Source: Terebella lapidaria (taxonomy: Eukaryota > Annelida > Polychaeta > Terebellida > Terebellidae). Taken from it: a DNA stretch of 64,000 bases. The stretch covers positions 20,063,667 to 20,127,666 of the forward strand of contig OX424568.1 of the NCBI GenBank assembly GCA_949152475.1, given 5' to 3'. Below the pieces are notes generated by a model. It had not been told where the DNA came from, ran no database searches, and was given only the letters and a program-made list of their open reading frames with translations. Below are positions 45,701 through 55,138 of this stretch, in pieces (position 1 is the first letter of the stretch; each line of letters starts with the position of its first letter). Position numbers and translations under genes: made by a program.

Positions 45701-48700
45701 TACTCAGGCCTTGGAGCCTCCCCAGCAGTTGCCTGCGGAGATCTTCGGGGAGGAGTCTGATGAGGACTCTGGGGAGGAGTCGCTTGCGTGCGGGCAGGAT
45801 GTGCCTACTCCTTCGGCGCCACTGGCTCCAGTTTCCAGGAAGCGCCCAGCTTCCGTCGTGGCTTCCGTGGCTCCCAGCGACAAGCGCTCTCGTCTTGACG
45901 CCGAGCCGGCCGACAGTGAGGAGGGAGAGGAGGACCTTTCCTTTGATCACAAGCTCGACCTCGTGCGTTCGACCTTGGAGCCCACCCTCTTTCCAGCTGA
46001 GCCGAAGCCAACAGTGTCTAAGCGTCCGACGTCGCTGCTGGCATCCCAGCGCTCCCCGGAACGTCAGCCTCGACGGGGTCTCCCTATCCCGGACGGGCTC
46101 CGCGAGGAGTTTTCCCGGCGCCGCTGTGAGACACTGGACCAGGGGAAAACAGAGTTGGGGAAGTTTCCCCGTCGGCCTCCTTTCCACAAGAAGGACTACC
46201 TCCCGTCCAACCCGGACTACCTGGATAAGCCAGCGGTATTCCCCGAGGCAGCGGCCCAGTACCTTGGCGACAAGGCTCGCCCCGTGACCCTTCAGCCGGA
46301 GACCTTACTCTCCCTGAACCACGCCGTCCGCGCCGCCACCTGTGTGTCCTCCCTGGAGGACTGGTTCCGTACTGCGGCTTACCGCCAACTACAGTCTGCC
46401 TTGACAGCGCTGGAAGACCTGGAATCCCCACCGTCTCAGCTAGTGTCCCTGGGGGACCACCTCCGTTCGGCGTCCCAACTCCTGGAGTCTTGTGACTTGG
46501 CGTCAGCCCACCGGATGGAGCAGTCCACGTACGTGGAGTGGGTCCTCCACTTACTGAGGAGAGACGATTTTCTAGGCCAAGCTAGGTTCAAGCTTCCCCC
46601 GGCCTTGGTGACGGAGCTTCGCTGTGCCCCGCTCGTAGATCCAGAGGCAGGGGCTGCTCTTACCTCTCCTCCACCTCTCTTCGCCGGCCTAGAGTCGAAG
46701 CTGCCTGCAGCCCGTGAGCTGGCCCGTCAGGAGGAGTCGGTCTCGACCAGTAAGCGTCTCACGGAGACGATCGCCAAGCGTCTGGCCTCCCCTCTTCAGG
46801 CGTACGCCCCCTCTTCCTCCAAGCCTCCACCGACCAAGTCCAAGGAGAAGAAGGAGAAGAAGCCCTTTCAGAGGGCCCCTGCCGGCAGTAAAGCGACCAA
46901 GAGGTCGAAGCACAAGGGCAAGCCCAAGCCAGCAGGGGAGAAGAAGTCCTCCGCCCCCGCAGCAGGTGAGTACTTCACAGAATCAGCTCCCTGCGATGGA
47001 CCCTGCGATACCTCGGGCTGCCCCACCCTCGTTCCAAAATTCAAGCGAGCCTGTGGGCGCCCGTCTAACAAATTATTGGCAAGAGTGGCAGACACTCGGA
47101 GCCAGCCCGTGGATCGTGTCGGTCCTTCGCAGGGGCTTTCGCATCCAGTTCAGTCAGCGTCCTGCACTGGCTACCGAGCCTATTCCCTTTTCACTTCCCG
47201 GAGCTCACGCCAAACGGTTAGCACTCTCGCTCGAGATCGCCGATATGCTGGCCAAAAACGCGCTCGAAAAAGTAGGAATTTCCTCTCCAGGTTACTACAG
47301 TATCCTGTTCTTGACTCCCAAGAGCTCAGGCGGGTGGCGCCCCGTGATCGACCTGTCCGCTCTAAACCGCCATGTCAAGACCCCCAAGTTCGCCATGGAG
47401 ACGGCGGAATCGATCCGCTTGTCCCTTCCAAAGAACTCTTGGGTCGTCTCCCTGGATCTGAAGGACGCGTTCTTTCACATCCCGATTCATCCGGTCTCCC
47501 GCAAATATCTGCGCTTCGTGCACCGGGGCACCGTGTATCAGTTCCGTGCCCTGCCATTCGGACTGTCCCCGGCTCCATGGATCTTCACAATGGTGGTGAA
47601 AGAGTTACAGATACTCGCCCACAAGGAGGGCATCCTCCTCTACCAGTACCTAGACGACTGGATTGTCTATCACCAGTCTCCCGAGGTTCTGACTCGGCAC
47701 TTACAGTGGGTCCTGGACTTGTGCAAACGCATGGGTTTGCTGGTCAATCTCCAGAAATCAGAGCTAACGCCGGCCCAGGACTTCGTGTTTGTCGGGTACC
47801 GGTACAAGACACAGCTGGGTATGGTTTTTCCCACGGAGGAGCGGCTGTCAAAGATACGGTCCTTACTCCGCAGATTCTTGGACGAGCCCAGTCAGTCAGC
47901 ACAGGTCTGGCAGTCGATGCTCGGGTTGCTGGCAGCAACCGAGAAGTTAGTTCCTTACGGTCGACTCCACATGCGGGAGTTACAGATCGACCTTCGCTCC
48001 CAGTGGATCGCAGCCACGGATTGCCCTCAGCAACCGGTCGTCCTTTCTCCAGCAGGGAAGGCGTCCATACTGTGGTGGATGTCCGCTACCAACCTCACTC
48101 GGGGCTCACCCTTCCGTCAGCCTCCTCCCTCCAAGCATCTATTTACGGATGCCTCTACGGAGGGCTGGGGGGCACACCTGGACTTCAAGGAAGTGTCTGG
48201 GGTGTGGACAGAGCCCGAGAGCTCGTGGCACATCAACCGCTTAGAGTTGGAGGCGGTTTCCCTGGCCCTGGCCCACTGGGAGGAGGAGTGTGCTGGTCGT
48301 GCTGTCCTGGTGTCCACGGACAACTCCACTGTCGTGGCCTACATAAACAAACAGGGGGGTACAAAGTCCGTTACCCTGTGTCGGCAGGCCACGACGCTTC
48401 TTCTGTGGTGCCGGTCTCGGAACATTCACTTGCGTGCACGTCACATCCCGGGCCGGTTGAATGTGTTGGCGGACCAGCTGTCACGCAGGGGGCAGATCCA
48501 GCCAACAGAGTGGTCTCTCCATCCTCAGGTGTTCAGTTCCCTGTGCCTCAGGTGGGACCGCCCTACAGTGGATCTCTTCGCGACCAGGTGGAACAACAAG
48601 CTTCCAGTGTTTGTCTCTCCGCTTCCGGACCCCCTTGCGATGTCCATCGACGCGTTGTCCACGGATTGGGACGGCCTGTTCGGGTATGCATACCCTCCGG

Positions 48701-51700
48701 CGATTCTGCTGCCCAAGGTTTTGGCCAAGATCAGGTCCCACACATGCCGTATTCTCCTGGTCGCTCCATACCAGCCACAGCGGCCTTGGTTCCCAGAACT
48801 TCTGGGCCTGTTGGTAGATCAACCAGTGGCCCTACCCCCTCGGGACGACCTTCTCAAACAGCCCCGGGCGCAGCTGTTTCACAGCCGACCCGCGAGCCTG
48901 AACCTCCACGCGTGGCTTCTGTCCAGCGATCCCTTCGCGCAAAGGGATTTTCTTCAGAAGTGTCCAGTAGGATCGCCCGCCCTAATAGAAACTCATCCTT
49001 GGGAGTCTATGAGTCTAAATGGCGAGTCTTCGCTGCTTGGTGCGATGGCAGGCAGGTTGATCCATTCAACGCCTCTGCTCAGACAGTAGCTGATTTTCTC
49101 TTGGAGAAATTCCAAGCGGGTGCGGCCCCTTCGACATTAGCGGGTTATAGGACCGCTCTAGCCAAGACTATTTTGCCTCACACTGGCATCAATCTCGGCG
49201 AGGATCAAGATCTGAGCGCCTTGCTCAATAACTTTAAAGTTGAACGTCCGCTTACCCGTAACTCAGTTCCGGAGTGGGATCTATCCCTGGTTTTGAACCG
49301 TTTGGCGTCTGCTCCCTTTGAACCTATGTCTTCCGCCCCCCTAAAGTTCCTTACTTGGAAGACAGTCTTCCTGCTGGCTCTGGCTTCTGGACGTCGCAGG
49401 AGCGAAATCCACGCCTTGGATTTCTCAAAAGTTAGATGGCGAGAGGATGGCCTCCAGGTCTCCTTGCAGGTCATCCCTTCTTTCCTGGCGAAAACCCAGC
49501 TGGCGTCGTCTCCCCCGCCGGCCTTCACGATTCCGGCTTTGTCGGCGTCTGTAGGCCCGACTCTCGAGGAAGACTGTCTCCTGTGCCCATTGCGGGCTTT
49601 GCGCTTGTACCTTAAGCGGACAAAAGGTCTCCGGGCTGGCAAGCGACTGTTGTTCATTTCACATCAGTTGAAATTCCAACGGGACATACGTTCCGCTACC
49701 ATCTCATCCTGGATTCAAAAATGTATCCGCACCTGTTACGATTTGGCCGAGCAGGACTCCGCCTGTTCGTTCAAGGTACGCGCCCATGATGTTCGGGCCA
49801 TGGCGGCCTCTCTTGCATATATGGGACGGGTTCCACTTGATCAGGTCATGCAAGCATGTTCATGGCAATCCCATAACACCTTTACGTCTTTCTACCTTAG
49901 AGACCTGACGTGGACGGGGAGTGAGGGCTACCACCTCGGGCCCGTGGTAGCTGCTCGGAGCGTCGTCACCCCTTGAGGATGACGTGGCCCATCTTGTACA
50001 TACGTTCCTCTTGTACATATGTTGAAGTTCCGTGTTGCGAGTTCCGGTTCCGATTACCGTTAAATTGGTCTCCTATGTCAGTACGGTCGTACTCCTTAGT
50101 TCGGTATGCATTGTGACTCAGTTGCGTCAGCAAGGCATATCCTCATGTACATACGTTACGTCACTTATGACCGGAAGCCAGTCACTCGACACTCGGAGGT
50201 AAGTGGTTTTTTCTACTTACCCTATTGTTAAACCATAAATGTTTTGGTGACCCTGAGGACACCCTCCTCTGGTTCCTCCAATCATTCAGGGGAAAAGCCC
50301 ACCCTGTCCCTCACTGAGGCCCTAGGGTTGAGCTTTTGGTTATGTCAGAGTTCTTTTTGGAGCACCCCGCCTCCGATTTTACCCGTAATGTGTTTTGGAG
50401 GTAAGATATAGGCATATAACTGGCTGTTTTATGTTAATAAAACTAGTGTTATATACTATACTTACCTCCAAAACACATTCAGAGTGCCCACCCGGCCGGC
50501 CCCGCGTACTCCTTCTGGTTGGTTCCTAGAATCGACGAGAATGACGTCACCATCCGGTCACGTGGGTTAGTGGCTTGGACAATTCATTGTCTAGCCCATT
50601 TTCCAAATGGGGTTCTCTCTATGGAGAACTCCTATGTCAGTAAGGCTAATAAGCCATAACCCGTAATGTGTTTTGGAGGTAAGTATAGTATATAACACTA
50701 GTTTTATTAACATAAAACAGCCATTTTGGAGTCTGTTATTTCATAAAATCTCTGCAAAACCAATAACAAATTCATTTTATCATGCAAGATGCATATTACT
50801 GCGATTAATAACTTGATTATAGAAACACAAATTTCGAAGCAATGCCATCCATATTTTATAAATGCTTGTATAGATAAACAAACTGCACCTGTGTAAGCCA
50901 CTGATCCGAGCTATAGACAGTTTGCCGATCAGGGACAAGTTCAGCCTCTCTCAGCTCATCACGTTCAGGTTTGTAACCATGGTAACCAGCATGATATCTA
51001 TGGAATTAAGTGGATATTGTATCAGGCAATACTCTGAGTACTTTAGGAACCTATAACAATAAAGTCTACATGTACATAAACACCTATTGCCTGCTAGAAA
51101 TTCTATTTCAAATGGGAATTCATCACTTGGGTATGTGCTTGCTGAAACAAGTTAATAAGAAATTGTTTTCATGTTTCAGATATTATGTCGGAAGAAAAGC
51201 AATGTTCGATAGCAACTACAAGGATGGTGAATATATAAACAGTTTCAATTTAAAGAATTCCCAAACCTCCTGTTAACACAATAATGCATTACTTGATTGC
51301 TGGGTTTTTTTTTTCAGCTGAGGAGTATTTATCATTTGCATTCCAAAGATGTCATCGACAGGCAAAGAAAAACAAAAGGCTGATACTCATTTATCTGTTG
51401 CCTGTAAAAATGTTGCTGGTAAGAGCCATAAAGATTCACTGATCATATCACTAATAATTACTTAGATTTCAAGCCACTGAATAAAGTACATAGTAAAAGT
51501 ATTTTTAATATTTTCTAGGGACATATGCCAAAAAGACAACTCCTGCAGAAGTATGACCTGTTGCAATTTGCTGACGTCACAAAGGGAGTCAGGTAATATA
51601 TTGAAAATTTGGTGAGCAAATTTGAAGGCAACCTTCGAAGCAGTATACAATTACGTGTACATTGTGTATGTGAAAGCTTCTTTAGTTTATCTGTGCTTAT

Positions 51701-52598
51701 TGAATAACTACCATCATATTTTGTTTTGTGATTTTAACATCTCAATTTCTTGAGTGTTCATCAAATATTGTACTATTTTGGACTATCATATTATCATTGA
51801 TAAACTGATTAACTCTTATGATCTTGTTGATAATCTTAACTTCTGACATAAGCTTGAAGAGTATCTTTTGTTTACAGTTCGGGGAATGTCTTGCTCCTAA
51901 ATGAAAGCTTACAGAAACACGAAGCCTTCTTCATCAAATGTGGCATCTACTTGATTTTGGAGAAACTGAAAATCATCACCTACAGAAACCTCTTCAAGAA
52001 AGTGTAAGTTGAATTTTTATGAACCCGTAGTTTTCATGGGTGTTGGTTTGTGTATGAAACAGTAATAAGAAGTGAAAAATTTTGATGATGATGTTTCACA
52101 AGGAAATCTAGTTCGTGTACATTTTTGTAGAAATACACGTGTGTCCACAGGTATAAATCAAAATTTTATTTATTGCAGTGCGTTGATACTGAGGACTCAC
52201 CAGCTGGCCATTTCTGCATTTACCGCAGCATTGAAATTCATGGGGGTCAGTGCTTTTGAGATACTCGAATTTATACAAATTGCAAGTGATCGCAATCTAA
52301 ATTTACTATGCTATTTTTGCAGGAAGATGATGTTGACGATGACGAAGTGGAATGCATCGTTGCCAACCTTATCTCTGAGGTGAGAATTAATGAATTTATC
52401 ATACTCTAAATCCAATAAAATTGAGAATCAATTTCTTCATTAAACACGGTCATTCCCACAAAATATATCATACCAATCTGTTCAATTTGACATTTTTTTT
52501 TACTGCAGAACAAGATCAAAGGCTACATTTCCCATCAGCATCGGAAGTTGGTCGTCAGCAAGCAAAATGCGTTCCCCGTGTTGTCAGCAATGTCATAA
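40430..52598 (+). CDS. PCID2: PCI domain-containing protein 2 (PCID2/Thp1), 15 exons
   Basis: Exons: 40430-40465, 41450-41491, 41674-41795, 41952-42017, 42166-42262, 42464-42567, 43972-44047, 50874-50968, 51180-51226, 51318-51418, 51519-51592, 51878-52003, 52179-52245, 52323-52379, 52509-52598. Total 1200 nt, 399 residues, the length I recall for the vertebrate protein. Diagnostic segments: [89 protein letters not shown] (PCI domain) and [19 protein letters not shown] at the C-terminus. PCID2 is a TREX-2 subunit (yeast Thp1) that works with GANP/Sac3 and DSS1 in mRNA export at nuclear pores. Every junction is GT/AG with matching phase, so the gene looks intact although intron 7 (6826 bp) holds a DIRS element. 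AATAAA at 52670. Confidence 0.97.
40664..40721. repeat. Long palindrome in PCID2 intron 1
   Basis: 40676-40709 is a perfect 34-bp palindrome (half-site GACGGTTCATTCGATCA). It is bounded by AGCCACGCT (40664) and AGCGTGGCT (40713), extending the stem. It lies about 230 bp after the ATG. Confidence 0.95.
42640..43700. repeat. About 339-bp tandem repeat in PCID2 intron 6, preceded by (TCTG)n
   Basis: CTTTGGCCAATTCC-type words at 42936, 43274 and 43614 mark a period of about 339 bp. Units share CGACGTTTCAGTGCAAATGT, GGTTGCCATGGCAACGGAAA and TCGCCCGATGTCGAAAAATT. GTTGCCATGGCAAC is palindromic (X-box-like). A TCTG microsatellite lies at 42687-42740. Confidence 0.85.
44162..44310 (+). repeat. DIRS left inverted terminal repeat
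   Basis: Starts CTTACCTCCAAAACACATTA and ends GTGACGTCATTCTCGT. Inverted copy at 50535-50683, no mismatch seen. Confidence 0.95.
44403..48960 (+). CDS. DIRS ORF1 region: gag-like protein (first part of an 1857-codon open frame)
   Basis: The frame from 44403 is open to 49976. The part up to about 46960 is the likely Gag: an early cysteine cluster ([10 protein letters not shown] ... [18 protein letters not shown], a zinc-ribbon-like arrangement), a basic KRRRRQERK stretch, GC-rich repeats encoding GSGPRT and RGPGPV units (45050-45330), a long Ser/Pro region, and acidic segments [16 protein letters not shown]-type Gag core follows ([20 protein letters not shown], about 46300). ATG codons at 44403 or later are possible; the first 36 codons are hydrophobic, and a start at 44513 (MRRCAQCG) would remove them. 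From about 46960 to 48900 the same frame runs opposite the RT frame and resembles no domain. Confidence 0.75.
46714..49089 (+). CDS. DIRS ORF2: reverse transcriptase and RNase H
   Basis: 791 codons in the +1 frame relative to ORF1. The RT palm has [52 protein letters not shown] and [11 protein letters not shown] with the catalytic YLDD. RNase H follows: [42 protein letters not shown] and [17 protein letters not shown]. After it comes a DIRS-typical extension ([20 protein letters not shown] ... GYAYPP). It makes cDNA from the element RNA. The ATG at 46714 overlaps ORF1; the true start may be internal or reached by frameshifting, since the RT homology begins near 47050. No stop or frameshift inside. 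Confidence 0.93.
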   Translation: MSWPVRRSRSRPVSVSRRRSPSVWPPLFRRTPPLPPSLHRPSPRRRRRRSPFRGPLPAVKRPRGRSTRASPSQQGRRSPPPPQQVSTSQNQLPAMDPAIPRAAPPSFQNSSEPVGARLTNYWQEWQTLGASPWIVSVLRRGFRIQFSQRPALATEPIPFSLPGAHAKRLALSLEIADMLAKNALEKVGISSPGYYSILFLTPKSSGGWRPVIDLSALNRHVKTPKFAMETAESIRLSLPKNSWVVSLDLKDAFFHIPIHPVSRKYLRFVHRGTVYQFRALPFGLSPAPWIFTMVVKELQILAHKEGILLYQYLDDWIVYHQSPEVLTRHLQWVLDLCKRMGLLVNLQKSELTPAQDFVFVGYRYKTQLGMVFPTEERLSKIRSLLRRFLDEPSQSAQVWQSMLGLLAATEKLVPYGRLHMRELQIDLRSQWIAATDCPQQPVVLSPAGKASILWWMSATNLTRGSPFRQPPPSKHLFTDASTEGWGAHLDFKEVSGVWTEPESSWHINRLELEAVSLALAHWEEECAGRAVLVSTDNSTVVAYINKQGGTKSVTLCRQATTLLLWCRSRNIHLRARHIPGRLNVLADQLSRRGQIQPTEWSLHPQVFSSLCLRWDRPTVDLFATRWNNKLPVFVSPLPDPLAMSIDALSTDWDGLFGYAYPPAILLPKVLAKIRSHTCRILLVAPYQPQRPWFPELLGLLVDQPVALPPRDDLLKQPRAQLFHSRPASLNLHAWLLSSDPFAQRDFLQKCPVGSPALIETHPWESMSLNGESSLLGAMAGRLIHSTPLLRQ
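48900..49976 (+). CDS. DIRS tyrosine recombinase (C-terminal part of the 1857-codon frame)
   Basis: In the ORF1 frame the last 350 or so codons form a tyrosine recombinase: core-binding half [20 protein letters not shown], then [15 protein letters not shown] with the first catalytic Arg, [14 protein letters not shown] with the H-x-x-R pair, and [17 protein letters not shown] with the Trp/His position and the nucleophilic Tyr. It would integrate the circular DNA. In most DIRS elements YR is a separate ORF overlapping RT; here it shares the frame with Gag without any intervening stop. How it is translated is unknown: separate initiation, splicing or a long read-through frame. Stop TGA at 49974-49976. 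Confidence 0.92.
   Translation, partial: EPPRVASVQRSLRAKGFSSEVSSRIARPNRNSSLGVYESKWRVFAAWCDGRQVDPFNASAQTVADFLLEKFQAGAAPSTLAGYRTALAKTILPHTGINLGEDQDLSALLNNFKVERPLTRNSVPEWDLSLVLNRLASAPFEPMSSAPLKFLTWKTVFLLALASGRRRSEIHALDFSKVRWREDGLQVSLQVIPSFLAKTQLASSPPPAFTIPALSASVGPTLEEDCLLCPLRALRLYLKRTKGLRAGKRLLFISHQLKFQRDIRSATISSWIQKCIRTCYDLAEQDSACSFKVRAHDVRAMAASLAYMGRVPLDQVMQACSWQSHNTFTSFYLRDLTWTGSEGYHLGPVVAARSVVTP
50381..50479 (-). repeat. DIRS internal complementary region (ICR)
   Basis: Reverse complement of the right terminus joined directly to the left terminus, with the junction at 50420/50421. It covers 40 bp of the left end and 59 bp of the right end with no mismatch seen. It is thought to template completion of the termini during circle formation. 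Confidence 0.93.
50535..50683 (-). repeat. DIRS right inverted terminal repeat
   Basis: Exact reverse complement of 44162-44310 by eye. It is followed by a 40-bp right-end extension (TATAGTATATAACACTAG...) to 50723, where host intron sequence resumes. Confidence 0.95.
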
Positions 52599-52852
52599 TG
52601 CACCCATGTATATTCGTCCTGATTGTATGCTGATTGTGTGAACTACTGTGGTAGTTTTTGTAACAAGTCAATAAAAAAACATATGTACAGTTACAGTCAT
52701 TTTGAAATACATGATTTAATTTATGTTGTAAAACATATATGTATTTACACATTTGTGCAACAACGTATATATCATTATCTGTACATATTTACTGGCACTC
52801 AGTTGCCATGTTGCAACTGTTACATGAAAATTCTTTGTCTGAACCAAAGCAT
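52599..52852. terminator. Convergent 3' ends of PCID2 and ANKRD39
   Basis: AATAAA at 52670-52675 serves PCID2. On the minus strand the best poly(A) signal for ANKRD39 is ATTAAA (TTTAAT at about 52713). The two 3' UTRs probably abut or overlap slightly. Confidence 0.5.
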
Positions 52853-54105
52853 TTAGGTTCCTTGTAGCAATTCCCTGAGTTCACTATTTGATTCACTAAC
52901 ATAGTCAATGGGAATTTTTCCTTTGTTGTCCTCAATGTTTTTGGTGTCGGAATTTCTGGACAGCAATAATTTACAAACGTCCAATTTGCCTCGCTCAGCA
53001 GCCTGTAATGGAAATATATATACATGTATATATATAGACAATAACCAGATATAAACTGTAGAAAAGTATTTGCAAGACTATTGGAATACCCATCATATAA
53101 ATACATACATTGTATGTACAAAAATTAATATAATTTTTTCATTAATCAGATTTTGAATACTGGTATCTTACTTTGTGCAGTGGTGTTTTCCCATCACTAT
53201 CTACAATTTTGACATTAGCCCCTCTGTCAAGTAACAGCCTGGTGACCTCAAAATGACCTTGATAGGCTGTTCTATGCAGTGGAGTGGCTCCCCCAGATCT
53301 AGTCTGAACATTAACATTTGCATAGTTGGCCAAGAGAACCCGACATGTTTCCTCATGTCCACTTCTAGCTGCATAATGCTGAAATAAGAATAAAAAACAA
53401 AAATGATCATAATAAGACGTTAAATTAAATTTGGCTCTATTTATTTTACAAAAAAAAAATGAATATTTTTTTCCAAAAAAATCTTTTTACCAGTACATAT
53501 ACTGTAAAACGACTAATATTGGCGGAAGATTTTCTTTGCGGATTTGGCGGTAGGTGAAAAACCGCCAAATTGAATCGTCCGCCAAATTAAGTAGACACAT
53601 GTTGAGAAATATATGTGGTTTTGAAACCGCCAAATAACGTGGGGCACACAACCGCCAAATTTAATACCCGTCTTTTTACAGTACATGATATATGGACAGC
53701 TTCCTTCAACTGCCATATCGCCACAAAAAAAGGAATCATGTAGGTAATTTCATATATAAAAGCTGGTTGAATTAGTAGTTTCTCACTATTTAATTAATTC
53801 ACTTTTGCTTCTTTTAAACTATTCAGAATTTCCAACATAAAATACTAGCCGTTAAAAAAAGTTCAAATATATATTACATTCAGATATCTGAAATAATTCA
53901 ATCATTGATGACCTACCAAAGCAGTGTATCCGGAGCTGTCCATGGCATTGACGTCACCCCCATCCCTGAGATATTTCTCCACTCTCCCGGTCTCCCCGTC
54001 CATAGCTGCCGACCACACCCCCCTCTCGAAGTCAAGTTCGTCTAGGGTCTGATGCACGGAGGGGGAGGGGCCGTGCCCGCCACAGTCATGATGGTGACTT
54101 GACAT
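52853..54105 (-). CDS. ANKRD39: Ankyrin repeat domain-containing protein 39, 3 exons
   Basis: Exons on the minus strand: 54105-53917, 53378-53172, 53002-52853; 546 nt, 181 residues, against about 183 in mammals. The N-terminus has the family-specific VHQTLDELDFERGVWSAAMD followed by GETGRVEKYLRDG. Ankyrin repeats follow: SSGYTALHYAARSGHEETCR (across the exon 1/2 junction), GGATPLHRTAYQGHFEVTRL, DGKTPLHKAAERGKLDVCKL (across exon 2/3), then IPIDYVSESNSELRELLQ. All junctions are in phase 0 with GT/AG. A scaffold-type protein; its molecular role is poorly known. Upstream, the start lies about 1 kb from the MSL2 start in divergent orientation. Confidence 0.95.
53502..53681. mobile_element. Mariner-like MITE with TA duplication, in ANKRD39 intron 1 (copy 1)
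   Basis: Ends CTGTAAAACGACTAATATTG and, inverted, CTGTAAAAAGACGGGTATTA, flanked by TA. CCGCCAAAT / ATTTGGCGG words recur inside in both orientations. A second copy lies at 58280-58463. Confidence 0.8.
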
Positions 54106-55138
54106 GGTCGCTTACTGTACAATCAGTCGGGTTTGGGCGACTTTGTGGTAAAAATTTTCACCGACCTGAAGAATATTCATTTGACCTTTTACTTGATTGA
54201 TTTGTATACAATTCTTGCGTAGGCATGATAGGCATATTATAGAGTAGGCTGTGAATGAGTATATATAAAGAAAGCGTATTTTTCCGTCAAAAAAATACAA
54301 ACAGATGGACTTTAATTTCGCAAATTACTTATTAATGATCAAGCAAACGTATCTACTGTATTTATTCAGAACCCGAGTGAATGAATGTTTATTTTTGGAC
54401 CCGAAGCAACATGCTGTACAAATGCATCCGCGTTTAACTTTTTCCCGCCGAATATATACTGGTACTGTTCATAAAGTTCTTCTTCGACCAATGACCGATA
54501 CATGGATGTCATAAATGCATCACGAATATCTATTTTTCTTTAAATACTGAAGAGGACAAATATCTATTAGTATTTGAATACTAGGCCTTCGAATCTCATA
54601 AATTATAGCTAGCTACATGTACTAAAGGCCCCACATGAATATTCGTAATTTTCATAAATACATTTATTCTGTTGCTATCATTTTATCTCAACATATATGT
54701 TATAGTCTGATGCTGACAATGCCCGATATACATCATTTTATCATGTTATTGTGATAGCTCAATACATAATCCGAAAAACATGCGCCCTCCAAACATTTAT
54801 GTGTCAAGTTGAACGTTATGATTTTAGTCACCAACCTCCATAAAATGCCTTTTACAACGCAATGTACAATTGTAACGTAGATTATGTGAATTTAGATGCT
54901 GGCAAATTTCGAATCATTATTATATTGCACATACAAGTCGTAGATAAACATCAAATAAGTGGAAATCGGTCAAAACGCGTGCAACTGGGTGGAGAAGCAA
55001 TGAAGGACACTTCTGAAAACGAACGATCCTTCAAAATAGGCGCCTGCGTCACGGCTTGGATGTTGATTGGAAAATCAACATTCTGAGGGAAAGTATGTCA
55101 ATTTCCTGGAGGAAAACGCAGTGAATCGAGTGGAAATC
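54106..55138. promoter_or_regulatory. Divergent promoter region between ANKRD39 and MSL2
   Basis: AT-rich, no obvious CpG island or TATA box. GTTGAACGTTATGATTTTAG at 54808 matches a motif near the GMC and PCID2 genes. 54984-55070 is the probable 5' UTR of MSL2 with an upstream ATG at 55000. Confidence 0.45.

Larger units (their letters stand above)
44147..50723 (+). mobile_element. DIRS-group tyrosine-recombinase retrotransposon, structurally complete (6577 bp)
   Basis: Inverted terminal repeats 44162-44310 and 50535-50683 are 149 bp and identical by eye. An internal complementary region near the right end contains both element ends: 50381-50420 is the reverse complement of 44147-44186 and 50421-50479 is the reverse complement of 50665-50723, so it spells out the joined circle. 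This ITR/ICR plan is diagnostic of DIRS1-like elements, which integrate a circular DNA by tyrosine recombinase and make no target duplication. The element sits in PCID2 intron 7 in the sense direction. The coding part is GC-rich against the AT-rich host. Identical repeats and open frames point to a recent insertion. Confidence 0.95.

Noticed and set aside
45212-46431. Minus-strand and alternate-frame ORFs in the DIRS gag region
   Set aside because: High GC keeps many frames open; none shows domain motifs. Only the 44403 and 46714 frames carry recognised domains.
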